Source: Ottowia thiooxydans DSM 14619
GTDB taxonomy: Bacteria; Pseudomonadota; Gammaproteobacteria; Burkholderiales; Burkholderiaceae_C
Assembly (NCBI RefSeq): GCF_000422885.1
Contig: NZ_AUGX01000029.1
Coordinates: forward strand, 1-64,000
DNA: 64,000 nucleotides
Direction: 5' to 3'
Part shown: positions 1-8,998 of the stretch, one piece after another
How positions within the stretch are numbered: position 1 is the first letter of the stretch
Layout: every line of letters starts with the position of its first letter
The notes under the pieces: model-generated
The model's database searches: none
Seen by the model: only the letters and a program-made list of their open reading frames with translations
Told to the model about the DNA's origin: nothing
Position numbers and translations under genes: made by a program

Positions 1-246
1 CACAACTTGGGCCTGCTGAAGCTCGGCAAACACACGATCGAGCACGCCACTCTTGGACCAGCGACTCATGCGCGTGTAGATGGTGTGCCAGTTGCCCAAG
101 CGCGCGGGCAGGCCACGCCATTTGCACCCGTGCTCAGCAACATAAAGAATCGCATTCAACACGTCCAAATTCGAGACACCTACATTGCCGCGCTGTACAG
201 GAAGGCAGTGCTCGATCTGGGCAAACTGGGCTGGTGTGATTTCCAT
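1..246 (-). CDS. IS5-family transposase, N-terminal part (cut by window edge)
   Basis: This reads as the first 82 codons of an IS5-family transposase and runs off the left edge with no stop. It begins MEITPAQFAQIEHCLP and contains HGCKWRGLPARLGNWHT followed by IYTRMSRWSKSGVLDRVF. That is the N-terminal DUF4096 helix-turn-helix region usual in IS5/IS1031-type transposases. The ATG at 246 is the only sensible start. The DDE catalytic domain would lie to the left of the window, so activity cannot be judged. A plus-strand reading frame over the same bases is a shadow. Confidence 0.85.
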   Translation of the reverse strand, partial: MEITPAQFAQIEHCLPVQRGNVGVSNLDVLNAILYVAEHGCKWRGLPARLGNWHTIYTRMSRWSKSGVLDRVFAELQQAQVV

Positions 247-301
247 GGATGAAGTATCTCTGGCCACCCAGGGGTAACTCAATTAGTGTTAACACGCCCT
301 A
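1..301 (-). mobile_element. IS5-type insertion sequence, right end
   Basis: This is the transposase start plus about 55 bases that should hold the promoter and the terminal inverted repeat. Read inward from the outside, the sequence is CTAGGGCGTGTTAACACTA, ending at about 301. The exact tip is inferred from where IS-like sequence stops and a different repeat begins. A related 22-base sequence occurs at 25330-25351. Confidence 0.55.
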
Positions 302-306
302 GCTTG

Positions 307-349
307 ATGTGTCCACCATGTCTCCGAACATGTGTCCACCATGTCCCCG
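307..349. repeat. Two 20-bp direct repeats, IS21-like terminal repeats
   Basis: ATGTGTCCACCATGTCTCCG (307-326) is followed 23 bases later by ATGTGTCCACCATGTCCCCG (330-349), one mismatch in 20. Multiple short direct repeats of this kind are typical of IS21-family ends. No istA or istB reading frame follows, so this would be an orphan end left by deletion or by the neighbouring IS5 element. The family assignment is inferred from the pattern only. Confidence 0.45.
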
Positions 350-700
350 GTCTATACACACGGCCTCAAGGGGTGGGGAGCCTCGCTCGGGCCATTGCTG
401 CGCTCGGCCTTCGAATAGTTAGGCTTTCCCCGTTCGGGAAAGATCAATTCAAGACATTGAAGGGCATGGTTCTCAGAACGGTCTCACGATCTCCTGAAGC
501 GGCAAAAAGACCCTGAAAAAGTTCAGAAATCACTCCACGCAAAACCTACACTGCCTGGTGCCAAGTCTCGTTTCCGGACTAAAAAGCGCTAGACTTCACC
601 TGATCAACACGATAGCCAATGCTGCTCGTTTTCATTGAGTAGCGGTAGCCAGTACAGCAAGGGCCGTTCCCGGCCTTTCACCCTGCTTTAAGGAAGCAAG
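350..700. other. Intergenic region, no gene recognised
   Basis: About 350 bases lie between the IS debris and the Bug receptor gene. A small hairpin (CTTTCCC at 424-430 with GGGAAAG at 436-442) is the only structure seen. An AAGGAAG ribosome binding site at 690-696 belongs to the next gene. The 76-codon open frame across 286-516 has no family resemblance and includes IS sequence. Confidence 0.6.
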
Positions 701-1693
701 ATGAGCTCGACTCAATGGCTATTTCGTGGCGCACGCATGCGTGCACTTTCCCTGGCAATGCTCTTTGGCGCTTCGGCAGTTTCCGCCGCTGAAGCCTTTC
801 CCTCCAAATCAATCACGATCATCGTGAACGGCGGCGCTGGCAGCTTGCCGGACAACTTTGCGCGCCCACTGGCAGATCGCTTGCGGCAAGCGCTGGGGCA
901 ATCGGTGGTGGTGGACAACAAGCCTGGTGCGGGAGGCATGGTCGCGCTGCAGACACTCAAGGCCAGCCCTGCGGATGGCCATACGCTGGCCATCATCACC
1001 AATGCGCACGCGGTGTGGAATCCCTTCGTGTTTCCCAAGCTCACGTACGACCCGCAGGCTGACTTATTACCGGTTAGCCCGCTTGCCATCATCCCCATGG
1101 CCTTGGCTGTGAACCCCAAAATTCCAGCGCAATCACTTGAGCAATTGGTGGCCCTGGCCAAAAGCCAACCGGGGAAGCTGAACTACGCGTCTTCGTCCAA
1201 CGGCAGCCCACCGCATGTACTGTTCGAGATGTTCAAGGAGCAATCGGGCACCAAGATTGAACACATCCCCTTCAAGACTGGGCCCGATGCGCTGACATCC
1301 GTGACGGCAGGCGATACCCAGATCTACCTGGCTGGCACCTCACTGGTGGAGCCCATGGTCAAGGATGGCCGTTTGCGCGTGCTGGCGGTCAGCCCCAGTG
1401 TGAAAAGCCCTACATTCGCCGGTATTCCTAGCTTTGCCGACAAAGGCTACAAAGGCTTTGAGGGTGCGGTATGGCTGGGGGTAGTCACCAACACTGGCGT
1501 TCCTGCGGCAGTGGTAGAACGTCTCAACCGGGAAATTGGTCTTGTGCTGCAAGATCCGGCCGTGCAGAAGGTCATAGAGGCTCAAGGGTCACTGCCCTAC
1601 CACGCCTCGCCGGCCGCGTTCGCCCAGCGCATTGCCCAAGACCGCGCGCTATGGACACCCATCTTGAAGAACCTTGACCTCAAGCCCAACTGA
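701..1693 (+). CDS. Bug-family tripartite tricarboxylate transporter substrate-binding protein
   Basis: This is a periplasmic solute-binding protein of the TctC/Bug family, 330 aa. These proteins bind carboxylates or other small acids, with or without a TctAB membrane partner. A signal peptide covers about residues 1-30 (Arg-rich, then LSLAMLFGASAVSAAEA). The mature part opens with FPSKSITIIVNGGAGS and continues with LGQSVVVDNKPGAGG, the usual ligand-loop motif. The ATG at 701 has AAGGAAG 4 bases upstream; a later Met at residue 13 is the alternative. No TctA or TctB lies nearby, as is common for the many orphan Bug proteins of Burkholderiales. The following amidohydrolase gene suggests an amide or amino-acid conjugate as ligand, which is inference. 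Confidence 0.9.
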   Translation: MSSTQWLFRGARMRALSLAMLFGASAVSAAEAFPSKSITIIVNGGAGSLPDNFARPLADRLRQALGQSVVVDNKPGAGGMVALQTLKASPADGHTLAIITNAHAVWNPFVFPKLTYDPQADLLPVSPLAIIPMALAVNPKIPAQSLEQLVALAKSQPGKLNYASSSNGSPPHVLFEMFKEQSGTKIEHIPFKTGPDALTSVTAGDTQIYLAGTSLVEPMVKDGRLRVLAVSPSVKSPTFAGIPSFADKGYKGFEGAVWLGVVTNTGVPAAVVERLNREIGLVLQDPAVQKVIEAQGSLPYHASPAAFAQRIAQDRALWTPILKNLDLKPN

Positions 1694-1788
1694 AATTGAA
1701 CTTGGGGCGTGCCTGCGATCTCTGCGCGAATAGATCAAAGACACGCTTCAGAACCTGACCGGAACCCACGCGGATTTTTACAAACAAC

Positions 1789-2979
1789 ATGAAACTGATT
1801 GACGACATCGTGAGCCAAGCCGCGTACCTGCGGACCGTGAGACGTGACATCCACGCCCATCCTGAACTGGCTTTTGAGGAAACACGCACCTCTGACCTGG
1901 TGGCGGATCTGCTGACAAAATGGGGTATTCCCATTCACCGCGGCATGGGCAAGACTGGCGTGGTGGGCATCCTGCGGCAAGGCAGCTCTTCACGGGCTAT
2001 TGGTTTACGGGCCGACATGGATGCGCTGCCCATGCAGGAGTCCAATCAATTCGAGCATGCCAGCCAACACCCTGGCAAGATGCACGCCTGCGGCCACGAT
2101 GGCCACACCACCATGCTGCTGGGCGCAGCCCAATACCTTGCGCAGCACCGTGACTTCGATGGCACGATCTACTTGATCTTCCAACCCGCTGAGGAACACG
2201 GTGGCGGAGCGCGCGAAATGATGCGTGATGGCCTGTTCGAACGCTTCCCCATGGACGCGGTGTTCGGCATGCACAACATGCCTGGCATTCCCGTGGGCAC
2301 GATCGCGGTTTCACCGGGCCCGGTGCTGGCCTCCAACAACGAGTTCAAGATCATCGTCCGTGGCAAGGGCGGGCATGCGGCCATGCCACAACTTTCGGTG
2401 GACCCGATCGCCGTCGCCAGCCAGATCCTGCCCGCGCTTCAGACCATCGTCACGCGCAGCAAAAAACCTCTGGAAACTGCCGTGATCTCCATCACCATGA
2501 TTCACGCGGGTGAGGTGCCTAACGTGATTCCAGATACCTGCGAAATTCAGGGTTCCGTGCGGGCGTACACCGCAGAGACCTTGGACCTGATCGAGCGCCG
2601 CATGCGCGAGATTGCAGAACATGCGGGCGCCATGTTTGGCGCGGTGTGCGAATTCGAGTTCAAGCGTAACTACCCCTCCACCATCAACCACGAGGCCGAG
2701 ACTGCCTTCGCGCGAGAGGTGCTCTCAGAGATGTTGCCTCCCTCCCAGGTGATTACACAAACACCGATCATGGCGGCAGAGGATTTTTCCTTCATGCTGG
2801 AAGCCGTGCCCGGTTGCTATGCGTTCATTGGCAATGGCGAAGGAGACCACCGCGATCCTGGCCACGGAGCGGGGCCATGTGTGGTGCACAACACCAGCTA
2901 CGACTTCAATGACGATCTGCTCCCCCTTGGAGCAAGCTTCTTCGTCCAGCTTGCGCGGCGCTGGTTGGCAAAGCAATAA
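1789..2979 (+). CDS. M20-family amidohydrolase (hippurate hydrolase type)
   Basis: This is a zinc-dependent amidohydrolase of peptidase family M20, subfamily D, 396 aa. The family hydrolyses N-acyl amino acids such as hippurate, N-acetyl amino acids or IAA conjugates. Visible motifs are RRDIHAHPELAFEE near the N-terminus, GLRADMDALPM at about residue 70, the metal-binding HACGHDGHTTMLLGAA at about 103, QPAEE at about 138 and GMHNMPGIPVG at about 160, all in the expected order. Length is normal. It follows the Bug receptor on the same strand with a 95-base gap, so uptake and hydrolysis of one substrate may be coupled. The substrate cannot be fixed from sequence. Confidence 0.9.
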   Translation: MKLIDDIVSQAAYLRTVRRDIHAHPELAFEETRTSDLVADLLTKWGIPIHRGMGKTGVVGILRQGSSSRAIGLRADMDALPMQESNQFEHASQHPGKMHACGHDGHTTMLLGAAQYLAQHRDFDGTIYLIFQPAEEHGGGAREMMRDGLFERFPMDAVFGMHNMPGIPVGTIAVSPGPVLASNNEFKIIVRGKGGHAAMPQLSVDPIAVASQILPALQTIVTRSKKPLETAVISITMIHAGEVPNVIPDTCEIQGSVRAYTAETLDLIERRMREIAEHAGAMFGAVCEFEFKRNYPSTINHEAETAFAREVLSEMLPPSQVITQTPIMAAEDFSFMLEAVPGCYAFIGNGEGDHRDPGHGAGPCVVHNTSYDFNDDLLPLGASFFVQLARRWLAKQ

Positions 2980-2988
2980 GCTCTCGAA

Positions 2989-3011
2989 ACGCCCGCCGCA
3001 AGTGCGGGCGT
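2989..3011. terminator. Stem-loop between convergent genes
   Basis: ACGCCCGC (2989-2996) and GCGGGCGT (3004-3011) form an 8-bp GC-rich stem with a 7-base loop between the convergent amidohydrolase and NRPS genes. No T-run follows on either strand, so it is at best a weak or factor-assisted terminator. Confidence 0.4.
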
Positions 3012-3015
3012 GCCT

Positions 3016-6000
3016 CTAATCAAGGCGTTGCTGTAGCGCAGGAGCGATGAGTGCGGTTGCTTGCTCTCCTGTCATCTCCGCGTGCAACAAGGGGACTTCC
3101 AGCGTATCTACTCGCGCCGCATACTGCTGCCATCCATTGGCCTGTAGCTGCGGTTTGTTCGCGTGATCCCGTGCCGCACGTACGTGCGTGATGGTGCCGC
3201 CAAAATATTTGTGGTGATGCTGCCGAATCAAACGGTTGGTGTCTGTCACGACGCGCACTACGCCTTGCAGCGCTTTTTCGGGCAGATGACCCAAAGCCGT
3301 ATCCCCCTCTCGCAGGAAATCAATCACAGCTTCACGCGTGGTGAGTTCGGGATGACCTTCCGGATCATGCCCGGCCACAGCCAACAAAGCGCGCAGAGCC
3401 TGGATTGGGGTTGGTTCAGGTTCGGCTCGCCAAACATCGGCGGGATAGGCATCCAAGAGCGCCACCACACCCACCTCGCGGCCACGCGCCTCTAACTCCA
3501 CGGCCATCGCCTGGGCAATGATTCCACCGACGGACCAACCGAGTAGGTGAACCGGGCCACGAGGCTGCAAGCTGAGTACTCGCGACACATACTGCTGCGC
3601 GAGCTCCTCAATGCTGAGAGGCAGTGGCGCATCAGGTTCCAGCGCCGGCGATTGCAGGCCATACACGCTCCGTGTGGGCCCCTGTGCCGGTTGCGCAATC
3701 GCGCGCGCCAGCAAGCGGTACCCCCACGAAATACCTCCAGCAGGATGCACGGCGAACACGAGAGGCTGCGCGGGGTCTCCTGCAGCGAGTTGGATCAGCG
3801 GAGCGAGTCCGCTGTCAAAGCGCACTTCCTCGGCGTCAATGGCGGAAGCGAGCGCGCCCAAGGTGGGGTTGGCGAAAAGCGAGCCCAAACCCGGATTGCG
3901 CTGCCAACGGTCTTGCATTTGAGCAAGCAGTTGTACTGCGAGGAGAGAGTCCCCGCCCAGGCTAAAGAAGTCTGAATCGGTGCTGAGCCTGCTGCCAGGC
4001 TTGAGCTGAAGCAGTTGGGCAAACATCTCGGCCAAAGCTACTTCAGTTGCCGTTCGGGGAAGTTGACCAACTGCCAAATCAACATCCGGCATGGGCAACC
4101 GGGTACGGTCGAGCTTGCCGTTGCTGGTTACAGGCCAATCGGCGAGTTCGACAAAAGCACCAGGCACCATGTAGTCTGGTACCTGGGCGGCCACATGGGA
4201 GCGAAGAGCATTGACCTCATAAGCCCGGCCAGATTGCACATAGGCTACGAGCCGTTTATCTCCCGGACGGTCCTCGCGAACCACCACGCCTGATCGCACA
4301 ACGCCATCAAACGAAGCGATGGCAGCTTCGATGTCGCCGAGCTCAATGCGCAAGCCGCGTAGCTTGATCTGATGGTCATTACGGCCGAGGAAGATCGCCG
4401 CACCATCCTCGCGCCACCGCGCAAGATCACCGGTTTTATAGATGCGCTCGCCCGCACGATACGGGTCAGGAAGAAAGCGCTCACGAGTCAAGTCGTCACG
4501 GCCCAGGTAGCCTCGTGCTAGTTGCACGCCCCCCAGATAGAGATCACCGGCCACGCCGGGCGGAAGCGCTTGCATCTTCCCGTCCAGCACGTATAAGCGG
4601 GTATTCCATACCGGAAACCCGATTGGAACCGGTAGCGAATGGTCCTCTACATCAGCCGGCCAGTAGCTCACGTCCACCGCAGCTTCTGTGGGCCCGTAAA
4701 GGTTATGCAACTCGCTCGTCAAGGTGGCATGCAGCCGCTCGCGAAGCGTGGCGGGTAGCTCCTCTCCGCTGCAGAAAATGCGTCGCAAGCTAAGGCCACG
4801 TGACCCGGGGTGAGCCAGGAACGCAGCCAACATCGAAGGCACGAAGTGGCAGGTGCCAATATGGCGCTGCCGAATAATGGAGGCCAGCCAAGCTGGATCA
4901 CGATGGGCCTCGGGGGGCGCAATGACAAGCGTGCAACCGGTGATGAGCGGAAGGAAAAACTCCCAAACCGAAACATCGAAGGTGGCCGGAGTTTTCTGGA
5001 GGATGCGGTCACTCTCATTGAAGCCGTAGTGCTGGCGCATCCATTCCAGCCGGTTCACGATGGCACGATGCTCTATGACCACGCCCTTGGGCTCACCGGT
5101 GGAGCCAGAGGTATAGATAACGTATGCAGCGTCTTGAGGAGTGGGTGGCGCCGGGAGCACGAGCGATACCCCAGGTCCCGAATCAACAGGCCACTGTGAG
5201 GGGTCAAGCCTGGGCAGGTCAGCGTGCAGAGAGCTGGCATCCACCTCTCGCACCAAGGCACAGGCTGGCTGAGCCAGCGCCACCACACGAGCTAAACGCT
5301 CTGGTGGGTGCTCAAGATCGAGCGGGAGATAAGCCGCGCCGGACCGCAACACCGCGACCAGCGCGATGAGCAGCTCCAACGAGCGCGGCAGAGCTACCGC
5401 AACGAGACTCTCGCGGCCGATCCCCTTGGAGTGCAAGGCAATGGCCAGTGCACGCGTACGTGCTTCCAGATCGCCATAGGTAAGTTGAGCCCCTTCATAT
5501 TCAAGCGCAAGCGCTTGCGGCGTGCTGGCCATGCGCTCCTCGATCAAGGCCGCGAGCGTAGTCTCTGGCACAGCATGATCGGTCGCATTGACGTCGAACA
5601 GGTAACGGCTGGCTTCGGCCGGACTGGCCAGCGGAATATCTCCCACCGTGCGCGCGGAAAATGCAGCATCCAGGAAGGCCAGCAAGCGCTCCTGGTGAGC
5701 CTGCACAGCAGCCGCGCTGTATAGGTCGGGATTGGCTTCGATCTCCAGATCCAGTCGACGAATGCCGTCTCCGCGAAAGCCAATGGTGATGTCGTCAATA
5801 GGCCCGGTACCAAGGATTTCAAGCTCGGAACTCAAGCCCGAAAACTCCAGTGGCCGGTAGAACGGCTGCACGTTGATAAGCGGGCCGTGAAGCCGGCGTT
5901 GCCCGCCCAGCAAGCCCAGATCTCTGCGCAGTTGCTCGCTGCGGTATCGACCATGGCGACGTGCGCGTGCCTGCTGGTCTGCCATGGTCTGCACAAGCTC

Positions 6001-6984
6001 CGCCAGTGGACTCTCCAGCGGCGCGGCCACTCGGAGTGGCAGTACATTCATGATGCTGGCTGTGGCGCGCGCGCTGGCACTGCCCATCCTGCCCATGTAG
6101 GGAACGCCCACCACGGTCTCGGCAGCCCCGGACATGCGTTGGATATAGATGGCTGTCAACGCCGTAAGCACATCCGGCCAAGGCAACTTGAGTGTTTGCG
6201 CAAAAGCCAGCAGGCGAGCAGTTTGAGCAGGCTCCAATGCCACCGTCAGGCGGTGGCAAGCCGACGCACTGATCGCTCGCCCCGATGACATGCTCGCAAC
6301 CTCTGGAAGATCTGCGAAGGCCCCGCGCCAGAATGCTGCATCCGCCGTGCGACGCTCGCTGCCCTGGTATGTGAAGTCTTCCTCCACCACGCCTTGAAAG
6401 CGGTTCAAGGGAGCGCGCTCTGTTGCTGCGGCTACTCGGCCAGCATACAACTCACTCACGCGAGCACCCCATAGCGCCATGCCATAGCCATCGTTGGCCA
6501 GATGGTGCGCGCGCTGATACCAGACATGGCTACCTGGCTCCAGAATGAAAAGGCATTGCCGGGAAAGTGGCGACTTCGCGGGGTCGATCGGAGTCTGCAT
6601 ATCCCGCAGGAACATCTCTCTCGCCTGCGCCACGGCATCTGAGGATTGGCTGAGATCAATCCGCTCCAGGCAGGGCATATGCGATGGATCCAGCCATTGG
6701 CGTGGGCCATATGGGCCATCGCGTAGCGCGAGGCGAAGCGACTGCGCTTCACCTGCGGCTTGCTGTGCGGCTGCAGTGAATGCGGCTTCGTTCAGCTCAC
6801 CGCGAATCCATAGTGCATGCCCGGTGTTAAAGCTCGGGTTCGCAGGCGCCAGGCGCTGCGCATACCAAAGGCCCAATTGGGCTTCAGTGAGCGGCCAGTC
6901 TATGCAGGCATCAGAGCCTGAGATCGGGCTGGTGTCGGCATCGGAACTGACAGAGATAGTAACCGGTGAGACCGATACGCTCAT
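3016..6984 (-). CDS. EntF-like nonribosomal peptide synthetase (C-A-T-TE), predicted serine module
   Basis: This is a single-module NRPS of 1322 aa with condensation, adenylation, carrier and thioesterase domains, like enterobactin synthase EntF. Condensation domain: about residues 25-460, with HHLANDG. Adenylation: about 480-960, with YTSGSTGEPKG, NLYGPTEAAVDVSYW and YKTGDLARW. Carrier: LGGDSLLAVQ, holding the phosphopantetheine serine. Thioesterase: about 1075-1320, with GWSVGG. The specificity pocket, aligned by eye to GrsA, reads D-V-W-H-F-S-L-V-D-K, the EntF serine code. The product is expected to be an aryl-capped, serine-based siderophore. The ATG at 6984 overlaps the stop of the carrier-protein gene (TGATG); an upstream GTG at 7023 is less likely. 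No mbtH-like gene is seen nearby, although EntF-type enzymes often need one. Confidence 0.9.
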   Translation of the reverse strand: MSVSVSPVTISVSSDADTSPISGSDACIDWPLTEAQLGLWYAQRLAPANPSFNTGHALWIRGELNEAAFTAAAQQAAGEAQSLRLALRDGPYGPRQWLDPSHMPCLERIDLSQSSDAVAQAREMFLRDMQTPIDPAKSPLSRQCLFILEPGSHVWYQRAHHLANDGYGMALWGARVSELYAGRVAAATERAPLNRFQGVVEEDFTYQGSERRTADAAFWRGAFADLPEVASMSSGRAISASACHRLTVALEPAQTARLLAFAQTLKLPWPDVLTALTAIYIQRMSGAAETVVGVPYMGRMGSASARATASIMNVLPLRVAAPLESPLAELVQTMADQQARARRHGRYRSEQLRRDLGLLGGQRRLHGPLINVQPFYRPLEFSGLSSELEILGTGPIDDITIGFRGDGIRRLDLEIEANPDLYSAAAVQAHQERLLAFLDAAFSARTVGDIPLASPAEASRYLFDVNATDHAVPETTLAALIEERMASTPQALALEYEGAQLTYGDLEARTRALAIALHSKGIGRESLVAVALPRSLELLIALVAVLRSGAAYLPLDLEHPPERLARVVALAQPACALVREVDASSLHADLPRLDPSQWPVDSGPGVSLVLPAPPTPQDAAYVIYTSGSTGEPKGVVIEHRAIVNRLEWMRQHYGFNESDRILQKTPATFDVSVWEFFLPLITGCTLVIAPPEAHRDPAWLASIIRQRHIGTCHFVPSMLAAFLAHPGSRGLSLRRIFCSGEELPATLRERLHATLTSELHNLYGPTEAAVDVSYWPADVEDHSLPVPIGFPVWNTRLYVLDGKMQALPPGVAGDLYLGGVQLARGYLGRDDLTRERFLPDPYRAGERIYKTGDLARWREDGAAIFLGRNDHQIKLRGLRIELGDIEAAIASFDGVVRSGVVVREDRPGDKRLVAYVQSGRAYEVNALRSHVAAQVPDYMVPGAFVELADWPVTSNGKLDRTRLPMPDVDLAVGQLPRTATEVALAEMFAQLLQLKPGSRLSTDSDFFSLGGDSLLAVQLLAQMQDRWQRNPGLGSLFANPTLGALASAIDAEEVRFDSGLAPLIQLAAGDPAQPLVFAVHPAGGISWGYRLLARAIAQPAQGPTRSVYGLQSPALEPDAPLPLSIEELAQQYVSRVLSLQPRGPVHLLGWSVGGIIAQAMAVELEARGREVGVVALLDAYPADVWRAEPEPTPIQALRALLAVAGHDPEGHPELTTREAVIDFLREGDTALGHLPEKALQGVVRVVTDTNRLIRQHHHKYFGGTITHVRAARDHANKPQLQANGWQQYAARVDTLEVPLLHAEMTGEQATALIAPALQQRLD

Positions 6985-7247
6985 CACGCCTGACCCTGGT
7001 GCTTCCGGATCACGCTCCACCACCCGCCCAAGGTGGTGTGTTCACCCAGCTCAAAAATATCTACTTGCAGCCCCGCCTGCGTCCATTCGGCCACCAGCCC
7101 GAGCAGGCGCATGGAATCCAGGCCAAGGTCCATCAGGTTTTCATCCAGTCCGATCTCGTCTGGCGGTTCGCCGACCAGGCGCGCGATGTCGCCTCGGATA
7201 CGCTCTAAAGTGAATTCTGTTGTCTTGGGGGCTGGCGAGGTCGTCAT
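6984..7247 (-). CDS. Free-standing aryl carrier protein
   Basis: This 87-aa acyl/aryl carrier protein contains LMDLGLDSMRLLGLVAEW, where the Ser of DSM is the phosphopantetheine site, and then TTLGGWWSVI. It matches the C-terminal carrier domain of EntB, VibB or DhbB but lacks the isochorismatase domain normally fused in front. It should carry the aryl acid activated by the adjacent ligase and present it to the NRPS condensation domain. Its stop overlaps the NRPS start (TGATG), and only 5 bases separate it from the ligase stop, so the three are one transcription and assembly unit. Confidence 0.88.
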   Translation of the reverse strand: MTTSPAPKTTEFTLERIRGDIARLVGEPPDEIGLDENLMDLGLDSMRLLGLVAEWTQAGLQVDIFELGEHTTLGGWWSVIRKHQGQA

Positions 7248-7252
7248 GGCAC

Positions 7253-8914
7253 TCAGGTATTTGAAGGGGATGCGGGCGAAGCGCTTTGGCCGCCCAGGAA
7301 CTCGCCGCGCAAACGTGCGCGCAGTTCTTTGCGGCTGGTCTTGCCAACCGCTGTATTTTCGAAAGCGTCTACGAAAACGATTTGGTCAGGGACCTTGAAT
7401 GCAGCCAATCCTCGCTCGCGCATCCAGGCTTTGAGAGCAGGTGCGCGAGGTTTCTCACCGCGCACGATGATGAATGCGCAAATGCGTTCGCCCAGGTATT
7501 CGTCGGGAATGGAGACCACAGCGGCATCGAACACCTGCGGGTGGGCCAGGAGGTGGTCTTCCACTTCCTCGGCAGATATTTTTTCGCCTGCTCGGTTGAT
7601 GTGGTCATTGGCGCGGCCTTGTACAGTCAGGTAGCCATTGGCGGAGCGTTGCACTACATCGCCGGTGCGGTAAAAACCATCTTCCGTAAAAGCCCGGGCA
7701 TTGGCGGCATCGTCATTGTGGTAGCCCCTGATGGTGTACGGACCGCGTGTCAGCAGATAGCCGCTCTGGCCAATGGGCACTGCCTGCCCTTGATCATCGA
7801 CCACCAGCACTTCATCATCCGCACTGATGGGTCGTCCCTGCGTATTCAGAATGGTGTTTTCATCGTCATCGAGTCGGGTGTAGTTGACCAAGCCCTCGGC
7901 CATACCAAAGACCTGCTGCAGTTGGCACTTGAAACCCGCGATCACGCGTCGCGCCGCTTCTGGTGTGAGCTTGGCTCCCCCCACCTGAACCACCCGAAGG
8001 CTGGAAAGATCGGCCCGCGTCTGCTGGGCAGACTGCGCCCACAAAAGGGCCAAAGGAGGCACCAAACCAAGATCGGTCACGCGCTCCCGCTCGATCAGCG
8101 CGAACGCATCTTCCGGCGCTGTAGAGCGCGAAAGCACGACCGTACCCCCTGCATAGAGCGTACCCAGGGCTCCGGGTGAACTCATAGGGAAATTGTGGGC
8201 TGCCGGCAAGGCCACCAGGTAGCGGCTGTCTTGCGTGATGCGGCAGATTTCATTGCTTGCACGAAAGCTGTAGATATAGTCGTCGTGCGTGCGGGGAATC
8301 AGCTTGGATAGCCCGGTGCTGCCCCCAGAGATCTGCAGGAACGCCACTGATTGCGGATCAGGGTCTGTGGCGGGAAGCCGCGCGGGATCTGGCGTAAAGC
8401 TCTCAAGTGGCGTGAATTCAGCAGCATCGCCAGAGATCACAACGTGCCTCACTCCGGGTTCCCGGGCCTGCAGCTCCCGCGCCAACACGCGATAGTCAAA
8501 TCCGCCGTACTGTTGCTGCGCTATGTAGGCGCAAGCTTGGGCCTTGTGCACAAAGTGGCTGATCTCGGTGATGCGGTGGGCTGGCAATGCATACACGGGA
8601 ATCATGCCCGCCAGGAACAGCCCAAAAGCTACGCTATAAAACTCCGCCACATTTCCAATCTGAAGGACCACTCGATCGCCCGGGTGCAACCCCATAGCGA
8701 GCAAGCCAGCCGCAATGGTTTGCGCGCGCTCGCCCAACTGCGCGTAGGTCCACCGTTGCTCATGGTCGACGATGGCGGTGCGCTCAGGAAAGCGCCCCAC
8801 CCTTTCGCGCAGAAACCCTGGGAACGTCTCACCGCGCCAGTACCCGGCTCTGCGATAGCGTTGAACGAAGTCCTCAGGCCAGGTTTGGCGAAGGACAATA
8901 AGCGGCTCTGACAT
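7253..8914 (-). CDS. Aryl acid-AMP ligase (2,3-dihydroxybenzoate or salicylate activating)
   Basis: This stand-alone adenylation enzyme (553 aa) is of the EntE/DhbE/YbtE type. It activates an aryl acid and loads it onto the neighbouring carrier protein. It opens with [19 protein letters not shown], as EntE does, and has [21 protein letters not shown] (P-loop-like motif) and [20 protein letters not shown]. The pocket segment reads [14 protein letters not shown]. The Ser at the position that is Cys in several salicylate ligases favours 2,3-dihydroxybenzoate, but this is a by-eye inference. The ATG at 8914 is preferred over a TTG at 8926. No genes making dihydroxybenzoate or salicylate are in the window, so the aryl acid must come from elsewhere. 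Confidence 0.88.
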   Translation of the reverse strand: MSEPLIVLRQTWPEDFVQRYRRAGYWRGETFPGFLRERVGRFPERTAIVDHEQRWTYAQLGERAQTIAAGLLAMGLHPGDRVVLQIGNVAEFYSVAFGLFLAGMIPVYALPAHRITEISHFVHKAQACAYIAQQQYGGFDYRVLARELQAREPGVRHVVISGDAAEFTPLESFTPDPARLPATDPDPQSVAFLQISGGSTGLSKLIPRTHDDYIYSFRASNEICRITQDSRYLVALPAAHNFPMSSPGALGTLYAGGTVVLSRSTAPEDAFALIERERVTDLGLVPPLALLWAQSAQQTRADLSSLRVVQVGGAKLTPEAARRVIAGFKCQLQQVFGMAEGLVNYTRLDDDENTILNTQGRPISADDEVLVVDDQGQAVPIGQSGYLLTRGPYTIRGYHNDDAANARAFTEDGFYRTGDVVQRSANGYLTVQGRANDHINRAGEKISAEEVEDHLLAHPQVFDAAVVSIPDEYLGERICAFIIVRGEKPRAPALKAWMRERGLAAFKVPDQIVFVDAFENTAVGKTSRKELRARLRGEFLGGQSASPASPSNT

Positions 8915-8998
8915 GGTCCAGTTCAATGGGAATTCATGGGAAATCTGCAGGGATTTCCGGGTTGAGGTGCAAGATAAATGGGAAGGTAAGGTGCGTAC

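Noticed and set aside
3016-6984. More than one NRPS module
   Set aside because: Only one each of the condensation, adenylation, carrier and thioesterase signatures is present, and the length fits a single EntF-like module.
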